DNA from: JAUIBE01 sp035267185
Lineage (GTDB): Bacteria > Pseudomonadota > Gammaproteobacteria > Xanthomonadales > SZUA-36
Reading direction: 5' to 3'
Assembly: GCA_035267185.1 (NCBI GenBank)
Contig: DATFLY010000043.1
Coordinates: 16,365-80,364 of the forward strand
Length of the DNA stretch: 64,000 bases
The first letter of the stretch is position 1; each line of letters begins with the position of its first letter. Positions 33,781 through 41,366 of this stretch are shown piece by piece. Under the pieces are notes generated by a model. It was not told the origin of the DNA. It did not search any database and worked only from the letters and a program-made list of their open reading frames with translations. The position numbers and the translations under genes were made by a program.

Positions 33781-34821
33781 ATGGATAAAGCACTCAAACA
33801 ACGCCTGGTTGGCGCCATCGTCCTGATCGCCCTCGCCGTCATCGTTCTGCCCATGATCTTCGGGGGCAGGCCTTCTGATGGCGGCACGGGCCCCAGCGAA
33901 ATCTCGTTACCGGCAGAGCCGCCTGATCTTGAATTTGAAACCAGGCGTTTTCCCATTGGTGATCAGCCCATTCCGGAACCGGATGATTCATTGCCGGATC
34001 AACGCCAGCCACCAATCGTTCCTCAACCTGAAAACAGTGCCGGTACAAATCTCCAGGCTGATGCTCCAATTGATTCGGAGACAGAATTGGCACAAGAGCC
34101 TCCCCCTTTGCAGACTGCACAAACGGAATCAACGCAAAGCGCTGCGCCTGAATCTGATCCCGACGTTGAGCGAGAAGTTGAGCCAGGGACCGGGGGTGGG
34201 GATGCCGAACCTCCGCAGGATGCCATTGGCCAACTGTTGCAGGCTCAGGCAGCTCAGCCAGTCGAGGAGACTTCTGCGCAACCCGAATCCTCACCTGACA
34301 GCAGTGATTCTCTTCGCTATGTTGTCCAGGTTGCCAGTTTTGGAAGCACCCAGAACGCAACCCGCCTGGCGGGTCAGCTTGAAGATGCCGGTTATGCTGT
34401 TTTGCTCGATCATGTCAGCAGCGATACCGCACGATTAAACCGGGTGAGGGTTGGCCCATATGGTTCAGAGGCTGCTGCCCAGTCTGTTTCCAGGGAACTG
34501 CGTGACCGCTTTTCTGGTATTAACCCGCGAATCGTCGATCTGGAGCCGGAAAAGACCAGTCCTGTTGTTGCCAGCAGTGATCCACTTGTACGCTGGGTTG
34601 TGCAGGTTGGCAGTTTTGGCAGTTCTGAAAATGCAAGCAACCTGGTTTCCCGGCTGCAGGCTTCTGGACTCACTGCGTACGATGAGACCGTAACGACCGA
34701 TACATCCACAATTTACCGTGTTCGGGTGGGTCCTTTTCTTGACCGTGAGGAGGCGCTTGGCGTCGAGCAGCGAATCGGCAACGAGATGGGTATCGACGGT
34801 GTGGTTATGAGTGCAAACTGA
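33781..34821 (+). CDS. DedD-like cell-division protein with two SPOR domains
   Basis: Inner-membrane protein of the DedD type, which binds denuded septal peptidoglycan. The chosen ATG gives 346 residues, with a short cytoplasmic start MDKALKQR and one membrane helix (about 9-28). A long Pro/Glu/Ser-rich periplasmic linker follows, then two SPOR domains (about 179-245 and 271-340) that begin RYVVQVASFGSTQNATRLA and RWVVQVGSFGSSENASNLV. A tandem pair is unusual for DedD. The folC-dedD-cvpA-purF order supports the role. An earlier start at 33667 would put extra residues before the membrane helix and is less likely. Confidence 0.88.
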   Translation: MDKALKQRLVGAIVLIALAVIVLPMIFGGRPSDGGTGPSEISLPAEPPDLEFETRRFPIGDQPIPEPDDSLPDQRQPPIVPQPENSAGTNLQADAPIDSETELAQEPPPLQTAQTESTQSAAPESDPDVEREVEPGTGGGDAEPPQDAIGQLLQAQAAQPVEETSAQPESSPDSSDSLRYVVQVASFGSTQNATRLAGQLEDAGYAVLLDHVSSDTARLNRVRVGPYGSEAAAQSVSRELRDRFSGINPRIVDLEPEKTSPVVASSDPLVRWVVQVGSFGSSENASNLVSRLQASGLTAYDETVTTDTSTIYRVRVGPFLDREEALGVEQRIGNEMGIDGVVMSAN

Positions 34822-34849
34822 GGCGCCTGGAATCGCGGATATCTGATCC

Positions 34850-35440
34850 ATGACCTGGCCTGACTATGCAATCCTGGCAACCCTGGCCATCTCGCTGCTG
34901 GTCGGTTTATTGCGTGGTTTTATCAAGGAGGTTTTCTCCCTGGTCGTGTGGGCCGCAGCATTCGTTATTGCCTATCGTTTTGCCGACAACGTTGCCGCAC
35001 TAATGGAAGCCCAGGTCACCGTGCCTTCAGCGCGAACAGCGATCGGATTTATTGGACTGTTTATTGTTGTGCTTGTGATTGGCGGGCTGATCAACTACCT
35101 GTTGGGTCGGCTGGTTGAATCCACAGGCCTCAGCGGAACAGACAGGTTGCTGGGCGGCTTCTTTGGTATCGCCCGTGGTGTCGCTATTGTCGTGGCGGCC
35201 ATTCTTGTCACCGGCTTCACTCCGATCCCTGCAGACGGGTGGTGGAAAGAGTCCCGAATGATCCAGTCCTTTATGCCGCTGGTTGCCTGGAGCACTGAGT
35301 TTCTCCCGGATGCAGCCTCAGATTACCTGGATTTTGAGCCGGAGCCTGCGATTGAGTCAACAGCCGACGCAGCCGGTGAAGAATCCGAAGGTAAGAACAT
35401 GGAATCCGGGCAGCCTGAAGCAGATCCAGGGCAAACCTGA
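34850..35440 (+). CDS. cvpA: CvpA family membrane protein
   Basis: Inner-membrane protein needed in E. coli for colicin V production and in enteric bacteria for bile/deoxycholate resistance; exact function unresolved. The 196 residues have four membrane segments. Family motifs are LLRGFIKEVFSLVVWAAAF, GLSGTDRLLGGFFGIARG and a C-terminal acidic tail. It is directly upstream of purF, the standard arrangement. Confidence 0.94.
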   Translation: MTWPDYAILATLAISLLVGLLRGFIKEVFSLVVWAAAFVIAYRFADNVAALMEAQVTVPSARTAIGFIGLFIVVLVIGGLINYLLGRLVESTGLSGTDRLLGGFFGIARGVAIVVAAILVTGFTPIPADGWWKESRMIQSFMPLVAWSTEFLPDAASDYLDFEPEPAIESTADAAGEESEGKNMESGQPEADPGQT

Positions 35441-35529
35441 AAACCTGATAAGGCGACCGGGAGGCTTTCGATGTTAAAATCCGGATTCGAAGCGTTCTAT
35501 CTCATAATAACTAAAGAGCAAATCCTTTT

Positions 35530-37026
35530 ATGTGCGGAATTATCGGGATAGTTGGGCAGCAGCCAGTTGCCGGCGAGCTTTACGATGCATTAACCGTTGT
35601 TCAGCATCGCGGTCAGGATGCTGCAGGTATTGCCACACTCGACGGAGACCAGATTCATCTTCATAAGGGTGTCGGACTTGTTCGGGATGTTTTCGGTGCA
35701 AACGACATGGCCAAACTGTTGGGCAACGTAGGCATTGGACATGTTCGCTATCCGACGGCTGGAAAAGATGATTCGTCTGAAGCCCAGCCCTTCTACGTTA
35801 ATTCACCATACGGCATTGCGCTTGGGCACAATGGCAATCTGATCAATGCTGCCGAGTTGAAGAAGTCACTTTTTGACACCGATCGAAGACACCTCAATAC
35901 GGAATCAGATTCCGAGGTGCTGCTCAATGTTCTCGCTCATGAAATACAGGATCAAAATCCGGATCGGCTGACCCCTGCCCATATTTTTAAAGCAGTTGAC
36001 GCCGTGCACCATCGCTGCGTTGGTGCCTATTCGGTGATCACCCTGATCTGTGGATTCGGCGTTCTCGGGTTTCGCGATCCATACGGAATCAGGCCGGCAG
36101 TCATCGGTGTGCGGGAAGGCAAGCACGGTCCTGAACACGCGATTGCATCAGAATCAGTTGCATTGAGTGCGCTGGGTTTTGAGCTGTTGCGTGATCTTGA
36201 GCCGGGTGAGTCCGCATTTATTGATCTGGAAGGCAAGCTCCATACACACTCCAGCAGTATGGCCCGCAACCTGACGCCATGTATTTTTGAGCATGTTTAT
36301 TTTGCCCGCCCGGATTCATTGCTGGATGATATTTCGGTCTACAAGGCCAGGCTGAGAATGGGGCAGGCACTGGCAAAAAAAATCCTGACACTGCGACCGG
36401 ATCATGACATCGATGTTGTGATTCCTGTCCCTGATACCAGTCGAACCGCTGCGCTGCCACTGGCGTTCGATCTGAATGTCAAATATCGGGAAGGCCTGAT
36501 GAAAAACAGGTACATTGGCCGGACGTTCATCATGCCGGGACAGGAACAGCGCAGAAAATCCGTTCGGCAGAAACTCAGCCCGGTAGAGCTTGAGTTTCGT
36601 GGCAAGAATGTCCTGTTGGTAGATGACTCCATCGTGAGGGGAACGACTTCAAAGGAAATCATTCAGATGGCCCGTGATGCAGGTGCGCGCAAGGTCTATT
36701 TCGCGTCAGCCTCGCCCCCGGTTCGTCACGCCAATATATATGGCATCGACATGCCAGCAACCTCAGAACTGGTTGCATACGGAAGGGATGAAAAACAGAT
36801 CGAGCAGGAACTGGGCGCCGATTGGCTGATCTACCAGGATTTACCCGACCTGATCGAGGCCTGCAGGATCGGTAACACTCAAATAGACGAGTTTGACACC
36901 TCCTGTTTCTCCGGAGACTACGTGACCGGTGTTGAGCCCACTTATCTTGAAGCCCTTGAAAATGCCAGATCCGATGCTGCTCGCACAAGCAGGCATGAGA
37001 AGCGCCCCATGCAGATTGCCAGCTAA
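35530..37026 (+). CDS. purF: amidophosphoribosyltransferase PurF
   Basis: First committed step of purine synthesis, PRPP plus glutamine to phosphoribosylamine. The 498 residues begin MCGIIGIVGQ, where Cys2 becomes the N-terminal nucleophile of the glutaminase domain. The PRPP-binding loop is VLLVDDSIVRGTTSKEI. AAAGAG lies upstream of the ATG. Confidence 0.98.
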   Translation: MCGIIGIVGQQPVAGELYDALTVVQHRGQDAAGIATLDGDQIHLHKGVGLVRDVFGANDMAKLLGNVGIGHVRYPTAGKDDSSEAQPFYVNSPYGIALGHNGNLINAAELKKSLFDTDRRHLNTESDSEVLLNVLAHEIQDQNPDRLTPAHIFKAVDAVHHRCVGAYSVITLICGFGVLGFRDPYGIRPAVIGVREGKHGPEHAIASESVALSALGFELLRDLEPGESAFIDLEGKLHTHSSSMARNLTPCIFEHVYFARPDSLLDDISVYKARLRMGQALAKKILTLRPDHDIDVVIPVPDTSRTAALPLAFDLNVKYREGLMKNRYIGRTFIMPGQEQRRKSVRQKLSPVELEFRGKNVLLVDDSIVRGTTSKEIIQMARDAGARKVYFASASPPVRHANIYGIDMPATSELVAYGRDEKQIEQELGADWLIYQDLPDLIEACRIGNTQIDEFDTSCFSGDYVTGVEPTYLEALENARSDAARTSRHEKRPMQIAS

Positions 37027-37048
37027 AAGGGTACGAAACCCAATCCCC

Positions 37049-38536
37049 ATGACAAGCCATTCCCGTAAAGAACCCATTTCGAAGGTGGATACCGCATGGT
37101 TGCGAATGGAGCAACCCACCAACCTGATGATGATTACGGGCATCATGACACTCAACGAGGGAATCGATTACGAACGCCTGGTTCGTACAGTTGAAGCTCG
37201 CTTTCTGTCATTTCGCCGGTTCAGGCAAAAGGCAGTAGACAATGCCCGTGGTGCCAATTGGGAACTGGATGAAGATTTTGATATTTACTCGCATGTACGG
37301 CGGGTGGCCTTACCCGGGAATGCGGACAAGGCAGAGCTGGAGGAGTACGTCAGTTACCTGGCCAGCACGCCTCTGAACAAATCGAGGCCGCTCTGGCAGT
37401 TCCACTACATCGAAAACTATATCGGTGGTCCCGTGGTCGTGACACGGATTCATCATTGTTACGCGGACGGCATTGCATTGGTGCAGGTGATGTTGACACT
37501 GACCGATGGCTCATCAGAGGAGCAGGAAGCAGAGGTTGACAGTGAGACCTGGAAACGGGAACGAACCACCGAGTCCAGCGTTTTTCGTCGCCTGACAGAG
37601 CCTGCTCGTGAAGGCATCGATTTTGCGGTTCACTGGGGCTTCAAGTTGGTGGAAGAGGGCCTGAAAGTTATCCAGGAACCCGAGCTGGCGGGGAAATATG
37701 CTGGCGAAGTCACCGAAATTGTCCAGGAACTGACCCATGCGCTGACACTTTCGGATGATCCCAAGACCGTTTTCAAAGGTGATCTGGGTATCAGGAAGGA
37801 AGTGGCCTGGACCGATTCAATCGCCCTGGATGAAGTCAAGGCCATCAGCAAGGTCCTGGGTTGCACGGTCAATGATGTGTTGATTGCGGCCGTCACTGGT
37901 GCCCTCAGACGCTATATGCTGGACCGGGGTGAAGCCATTGATTCCATAAATGAGATCAGGGCGACCGTGCCGGTCAATCTGCGGCCTCTTGAGCATGCCA
38001 AAGAGCTTGGCAATCACTTCGGTGTGGTGTTTCTGAGCCTGCCGACCAGTGAGTCACACCCCCTCAGGCGCGTTTATGAAGTCAGTGCGCGGATGAACGA
38101 GTTGAAAAACAGCAAGCAGGCCACGGTGGCTCTTGGGTTGCTGGCAGCTCTTGGTATGGGACCGGCTGCTTTGCAGAAACCATCATTGGAATTGTTGAGT
38201 CAGAAAGCGAGCACAGTTCTTACCAATGTTCCCGGGCCGAGGGAGCCACTATTTCTTGCTGGCGGTGAAGTTCGCAGCATGATGTTCTGGGTGCCGCAAA
38301 ATGGCTCTATTGGAATGGGCGTCAGTATTCTGAGTTACAACGGCAAGGTTTTCTTCGGTGTGATGACGGACCGTAAAATCGTTCCGGATCCCAACGCCAT
38401 CATCGAAAACTTTGGCCCGGAGCTTGAACGTCTGCTCAAGCTTTGCATGATGCTGCCGCTGGATGAGCTGCCTTGCTGTGATACCGCGGACGAACTCCTG
38501 GAAAATTCGCTTTTGTTGCTGGCGGACAAAAACTAG
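37049..38536 (+). CDS. wax ester synthase/acyl-CoA:diacylglycerol acyltransferase (WS/DGAT)
   Basis: Joins acyl-CoA to a fatty alcohol (wax ester) or diacylglycerol (triacylglycerol) at the inner membrane, making storage lipid inclusions. The 495 residues have the catalytic HHxxxDG motif as HHCYADG at 135-141. Further family blocks are VDTAWLRMEQPTNLMMITG near the start, the ATVPVNLRPLEHAKELGNHFG region, TNVPGPREPLFLAG and the C-terminal DAF-type core. It lies 22 bases after purF but is probably functionally separate. The fatty acyl-CoA reductase 3 kb downstream supplies fatty alcohol, so wax ester is the likely main product. The frame is open further upstream inside purF, but the family N-terminus matches this ATG. 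Confidence 0.93.
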   Translation: MTSHSRKEPISKVDTAWLRMEQPTNLMMITGIMTLNEGIDYERLVRTVEARFLSFRRFRQKAVDNARGANWELDEDFDIYSHVRRVALPGNADKAELEEYVSYLASTPLNKSRPLWQFHYIENYIGGPVVVTRIHHCYADGIALVQVMLTLTDGSSEEQEAEVDSETWKRERTTESSVFRRLTEPAREGIDFAVHWGFKLVEEGLKVIQEPELAGKYAGEVTEIVQELTHALTLSDDPKTVFKGDLGIRKEVAWTDSIALDEVKAISKVLGCTVNDVLIAAVTGALRRYMLDRGEAIDSINEIRATVPVNLRPLEHAKELGNHFGVVFLSLPTSESHPLRRVYEVSARMNELKNSKQATVALGLLAALGMGPAALQKPSLELLSQKASTVLTNVPGPREPLFLAGGEVRSMMFWVPQNGSIGMGVSILSYNGKVFFGVMTDRKIVPDPNAIIENFGPELERLLKLCMMLPLDELPCCDTADELLENSLLLLADKN

Positions 38537-38554
38537 GCTGACGAAACCGGCTGC

Positions 38555-39328
38555 CTATTCGAGCTCGGATTTGGCAAACTCCACATCAAGTCTTTCCATC
38601 GCATCACGAGGGGTCATTTCTGACGCTTTGACATAAAGCTCTGACACCTCGTCGAGTTTCTTGTCTCCATAGAGCAAATACAGTCCATTGGCATATTCAA
38701 TGTGGGCAATTGGCGCATCGGGTGTCAGACCGATCGCCGTCTCAAGGTGTTCAAGGGCGGCTGATTCACTGGCGCCATAGGTCATTGAGCCGATCATTTT
38801 GCCCATCTTATCGATGATTTCTGAGTGGTAAAGACCCATTGCTGTGTGTGCCTCTGCATGATCTGGCTCCAGTTGCAGGGCATTTTCGAGGCTCTCCCTG
38901 ATTTTGGTTGCAAATCCCTGCTTGATGGCCTTGACCACCGAAATGCTCTGACTGTAGCGGCCAAGGTTAAAGGCGTGAAAATAGTACGCATTGGGGTCGT
39001 CTGGAAATGCTTCGATTGCTTCTTCAGCCGTGGCAATAGCATTCTCGAATATCTCGACCTGTACAGAGTTATTATCTTCCAGGTAACTGGCATAGATTCC
39101 TGCCGATTTGGTGGCAACAGCGTGGGCAGAAATACCAATTGCGTTCGCCAGGTTGACGGCCTGATCAAAATCACCGCAGTGAAAAGCTGCCCAGGCGTCA
39201 AGGAGATCGTCTGAATCCGGTTCAGGTTCACGATCACCCTGATGCAGTTCTGGCCATAAATCTCTCAATGCCTCCGAATCGTACTGGTAGTCATCTGAGT
39301 CGTGTGGGAAAGGATTCCAGTTGGTCAT
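38555..39328 (-). CDS. TPR-repeat protein of unknown function
   Basis: A 257-residue soluble protein with several TPR-like helical pairs, clearest at AIATAEEAIEAFPDDPNAYY, LENALQLEPDHAEAHTAMG and LETAIGLTPDAPIAHIEYA. No signal peptide is evident. TPR proteins mediate protein contacts. It lies between the WS/DGAT and phasin genes on the opposite strand, so a role in lipid inclusions is possible but unproven. No ribosome-binding site is clear before the ATG. Confidence 0.75.
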   Translation of the reverse strand: MTNWNPFPHDSDDYQYDSEALRDLWPELHQGDREPEPDSDDLLDAWAAFHCGDFDQAVNLANAIGISAHAVATKSAGIYASYLEDNNSVQVEIFENAIATAEEAIEAFPDDPNAYYFHAFNLGRYSQSISVVKAIKQGFATKIRESLENALQLEPDHAEAHTAMGLYHSEIIDKMGKMIGSMTYGASESAALEHLETAIGLTPDAPIAHIEYANGLYLLYGDKKLDEVSELYVKASEMTPRDAMERLDVEFAKSELE

Positions 39329-39396
39329 AATGATTTAGTGTGATTACTCTAATTATTCTTTCTAACATGGCGCCATGACAAACATTGAGACACCTT

Positions 39397-39404
39397 AAAG
39401 GAGG
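39397..39404 (+). promoter_or_regulatory. very strong Shine-Dalgarno of the phasin gene
   Basis: AAAGGAGG lies 5 bases before the phasin ATG and is almost fully complementary to the 16S 3' end. It suggests high expression, as expected of a granule-coat protein. Confidence 0.8.
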
Positions 39405-39409
39405 ATGTC

Positions 39410-40159
39410 ATGGCTAAGAAGAAACTGAAGAAGAAGGTACAACGGAGAGGTTCAGCAAGCAAGCTGGGAACACCGGTTGTAGAGTCTGCACGTGAAGTCT
39501 GGTTGGCTGGTCTTGGTGCATTGAAACTTGCACAACAAGAAAGCGGCAAGGTTTTGGAACAGGGCAGCAAATTGTTCGATCGCCTGGTTGAAGAGGGTGG
39601 TCAGCTCGAAAACAAGACACGTGGTGATATTGAAGGCGCTGTTGCTGATATGCGCGGCGAGATTGAAAACCGCATGTCAGGCGTCAAGCAGAGAACCAAT
39701 GCAGTTCGTAAGCAGGCCGCTGACAACTGGGACAAACTTGAGAGTATTTTTGAAGAACGTGTTGCACGCGCGCTTGCCAGCCTTGGCATTCCGACCAGTG
39801 ACGACATCAGTCGCCTGAGTGCAAAAGTTCAGTCTTTGGCAGAGCAGGTGAGTGCGCTGGATTCTGAAAAGAAAACAGCCAAACCAGCTGCAAGAGCTGC
39901 AAAAAAGACAGCAACCCGTTCTACGGCACGCAAGGCCACAAAAAAGGCCACAAAGAAGCCTGCCACAAAAACGGCCACAAAGAAGGCTGCCACAAAAACG
40001 GCCACAAAGAAGCCTGCCACAAAAACGGCCACCAGGAAGCCAGCCACAACGAAGCCCACAAAGAAAGCCACCAAAAAGGCGGCCAAAAAGGCTCCGAAGA
40101 AGACGGTAAGAAAGACCACAAAAAAAGCAGTCAAAAAGACAGCTAAAAAAACGACTTAA
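39410..40159 (+). CDS. phaF: PhaF-like phasin with histone-H1-like C-terminal tail
   Basis: Granule-associated protein that coats polyhydroxyalkanoate (or other lipid) inclusions and, through its basic tail, binds DNA and helps distribute granules. The 249 residues comprise a phasin domain (about 20-145: ESAREVWLAGLGALKLAQQE, then SIFEERVARALASLGIPTSDDI) and an Ala/Lys/Thr/Pro-rich tail of ~95 residues made of ATKKPATKTA-like repeats. The tail is also repetitive at the DNA level. A strong Shine-Dalgarno and a perfect terminator flank it. No PHA synthase is in the window, so the cargo could be wax ester, PHA or both. Confidence 0.9.
   Translation: MAKKKLKKKVQRRGSASKLGTPVVESAREVWLAGLGALKLAQQESGKVLEQGSKLFDRLVEEGGQLENKTRGDIEGAVADMRGEIENRMSGVKQRTNAVRKQAADNWDKLESIFEERVARALASLGIPTSDDISRLSAKVQSLAEQVSALDSEKKTAKPAARAAKKTATRSTARKATKKATKKPATKTATKKAATKTATKKPATKTATRKPATTKPTKKATKKAAKKAPKKTVRKTTKKAVKKTAKKTT
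39930..40140. repeat. in-frame tandem repeats encoding the phasin tail
   Basis: Units like GCCACAAAAACGGCCACAAA recur several times in 39950-40040 and code for the Lys/Ala/Thr/Pro decads of the phasin tail. Such repeats can change length by slippage. Confidence 0.75.
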
Positions 40160-40232
40160 GAAATACTAGTTCAGCCAGGTCCTGATCAAAGGAAATAGCT
40201 GAATCAGAGGTTAGTGATGTGACCCTGAAATT

Positions 40233-40261
40233 AAAGGCCGGCTATGCCGGCCTTTTTTTTT
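40233..40261 (+). terminator. terminator between phasin and the TetR regulator
   Basis: Stem AAAGGCCGGC/GCCGGCCTTT with a 3-base loop followed by a long T run. The minus-strand gene ends 2 bases beyond it. Confidence 0.95.
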
Positions 40262-40262
40262 G

Positions 40263-40904
40263 TCAAAGATTTTCCTGGTAAGCGACGGAAAGCTGTTCCA
40301 CTTCTTCCCGCCACTGCTCGTTCAGGTATGGCGCTATCAACAGAAAGATTCGTGAAATAGCCCTGACCTGTGCGCTGCCATCGCGCATACCCTTTGGATC
40401 AAACTGGTCGGCAAACGGTATCCAGTATGTGAATGTCATCAGTATCTGCTCGAAAACCATCAATCGTTCTGCTTCACTCACCGTGAGCGCATCTGTTGAC
40501 TCAAGGCTCAACATCAGTGACAAAATTGCTTTTTCTTCTCGACTAAACAGGGCCTTCAGGGCCTTGCCAATCGCTGGCATTTCGCTGGAAATATCTGACA
40601 GGTTTCTGTAGATGAAGCGGTACTGTCCCTTGACCTCGAAAATGACATGCAACCTGAACCACAATGACTCTGGTTCACCTGCCATGTTCTCCGAGACGTC
40701 AATCAGGGGCACCAAAGCCTCGGCGAAGCGACTGAATAACGCCTGGACGATGTGCTCTTTTCTCCTGAAATGATAGTGAAGGTTTCCGGGGCTGATGTCT
40801 GCTTCATCGGCAATCAGGTTGGTTGTGACATTTGGCTCGCCGTGGAGATTAAACAAATCGAGACTTGTGCGGAGTATCAGTTCGCGGGTATCTCGGCGGG
40901 CCAT
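40263..40904 (-). CDS. phaD: TetR-family regulator, PhaD-like
   Basis: DNA-binding regulator of 213 residues. The N-terminal helix-turn-helix is in LFNLHGEPNVTTNLIADEAD and ISPGNLHYHFRRKEHIVQAL, which closely resembles Pseudomonas PhaD; QYRFIYRNLSDIS in the ligand domain also matches. PhaD controls phasin and PHA genes, probably sensing an acyl-CoA. The start is chosen where TetR similarity begins; the frame extends upstream through the acyl-CoA-binding protein gene without a ribosome site. Its neighbours are phasin, an acyl-CoA-binding protein and a fatty acyl-CoA reductase, which fits local regulation of storage lipid genes. Confidence 0.85.
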   Translation of the reverse strand: MARRDTRELILRTSLDLFNLHGEPNVTTNLIADEADISPGNLHYHFRRKEHIVQALFSRFAEALVPLIDVSENMAGEPESLWFRLHVIFEVKGQYRFIYRNLSDISSEMPAIGKALKALFSREEKAILSLMLSLESTDALTVSEAERLMVFEQILMTFTYWIPFADQFDPKGMRDGSAQVRAISRIFLLIAPYLNEQWREEVEQLSVAYQENL

Positions 40905-40950
40905 ATGACTGGGGGATTCTGGTTGTATGCTGTTGAATGAATGTCCCGGG

Positions 40951-41214
40951 TTAAACCTCTCCGCCCAGTTTTCTGACCAGTTCAATGTATTGTGACTGTG
41001 CCTTTTCCTGGTCCATACCTTGCAACTTTTCCCATGACTCGTATTTCGCCACACCAACGAAATCAAAGAACCCCGGCTTTTCACCGCTTACATCACCGTC
41101 AGACCCCTGCTTGTACAAAGCATACAGTTGCAACAGGGTGTCATTGTCCGGTCGCTCGGGAAGGGATTTCGCGACGGTTGCCGCCTTTTCAAATAATTCG
41201 GCATCACTGCTCAT
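40951..41214 (-). CDS. acyl-CoA-binding protein (ACBP)
   Basis: A four-helix cytosolic carrier of long-chain acyl-CoA. The 87 residues are the exact size of eukaryotic ACBP and keep its hallmark residues: FEKAA near the start, LQLYALYKQGSDGDVS, KPGFFDFVGVAKYESWEKL and AQSQYIELVRKL. Bacterial ACBPs are patchily distributed. It sits between the TetR regulator (46 bases downstream, same strand) and the divergent acyl-CoA reductase, so it probably delivers acyl-CoA to that enzyme and to the WS/DGAT. CAGGAG precedes the ATG. Confidence 0.94.
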   Translation of the reverse strand: MSSDAELFEKAATVAKSLPERPDNDTLLQLYALYKQGSDGDVSGEKPGFFDFVGVAKYESWEKLQGMDQEKAQSQYIELVRKLGGEV

Positions 41215-41228
41215 TAATTCGCTCCTGT

Positions 41229-41257
41229 TTTATAAAGGTCCGGGACTGATCTGATAA
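41229..41257 (-). promoter_or_regulatory. putative promoter of the ACBP-phaD pair
   Basis: On the minus strand TTATCA (41252-41257), a 17-base spacer and TATAAA (41229-41234) lie just upstream of the ACBP gene. A palindrome at 41248-41261 covers the -35 box. Confidence 0.5.
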
Positions 41258-41261
41258 GATC
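41248..41261. promoter_or_regulatory. candidate operator in the ACBP/acyl-CoA reductase divergent region
   Basis: GATCT-gata-AGATC is an inverted repeat with 5-bp arms that overlaps the -35 box of the proposed ACBP promoter. Its place between divergent lipid genes and next to a TetR-type regulator gene makes it a candidate site for that regulator. The short arms keep confidence low. Confidence 0.4.
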
Positions 41262-41366
41262 GTACCATGTGCTGCGGGTCGTGGTAGATACCCCTTGGAA
41301 GTGATTTTATACTTCTTGAGGCTTTACGGCCCTGAAGCAACGAGAGGCACTTATCGGAGTCAATTC

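Noticed and set aside
39829..40134. Hydrophobic-looking minus-strand frame opposite the phasin tail
   Set aside because: The Phe/Val/Ala pattern is the complement of Lys/Ala/Thr repeats; no start signals.
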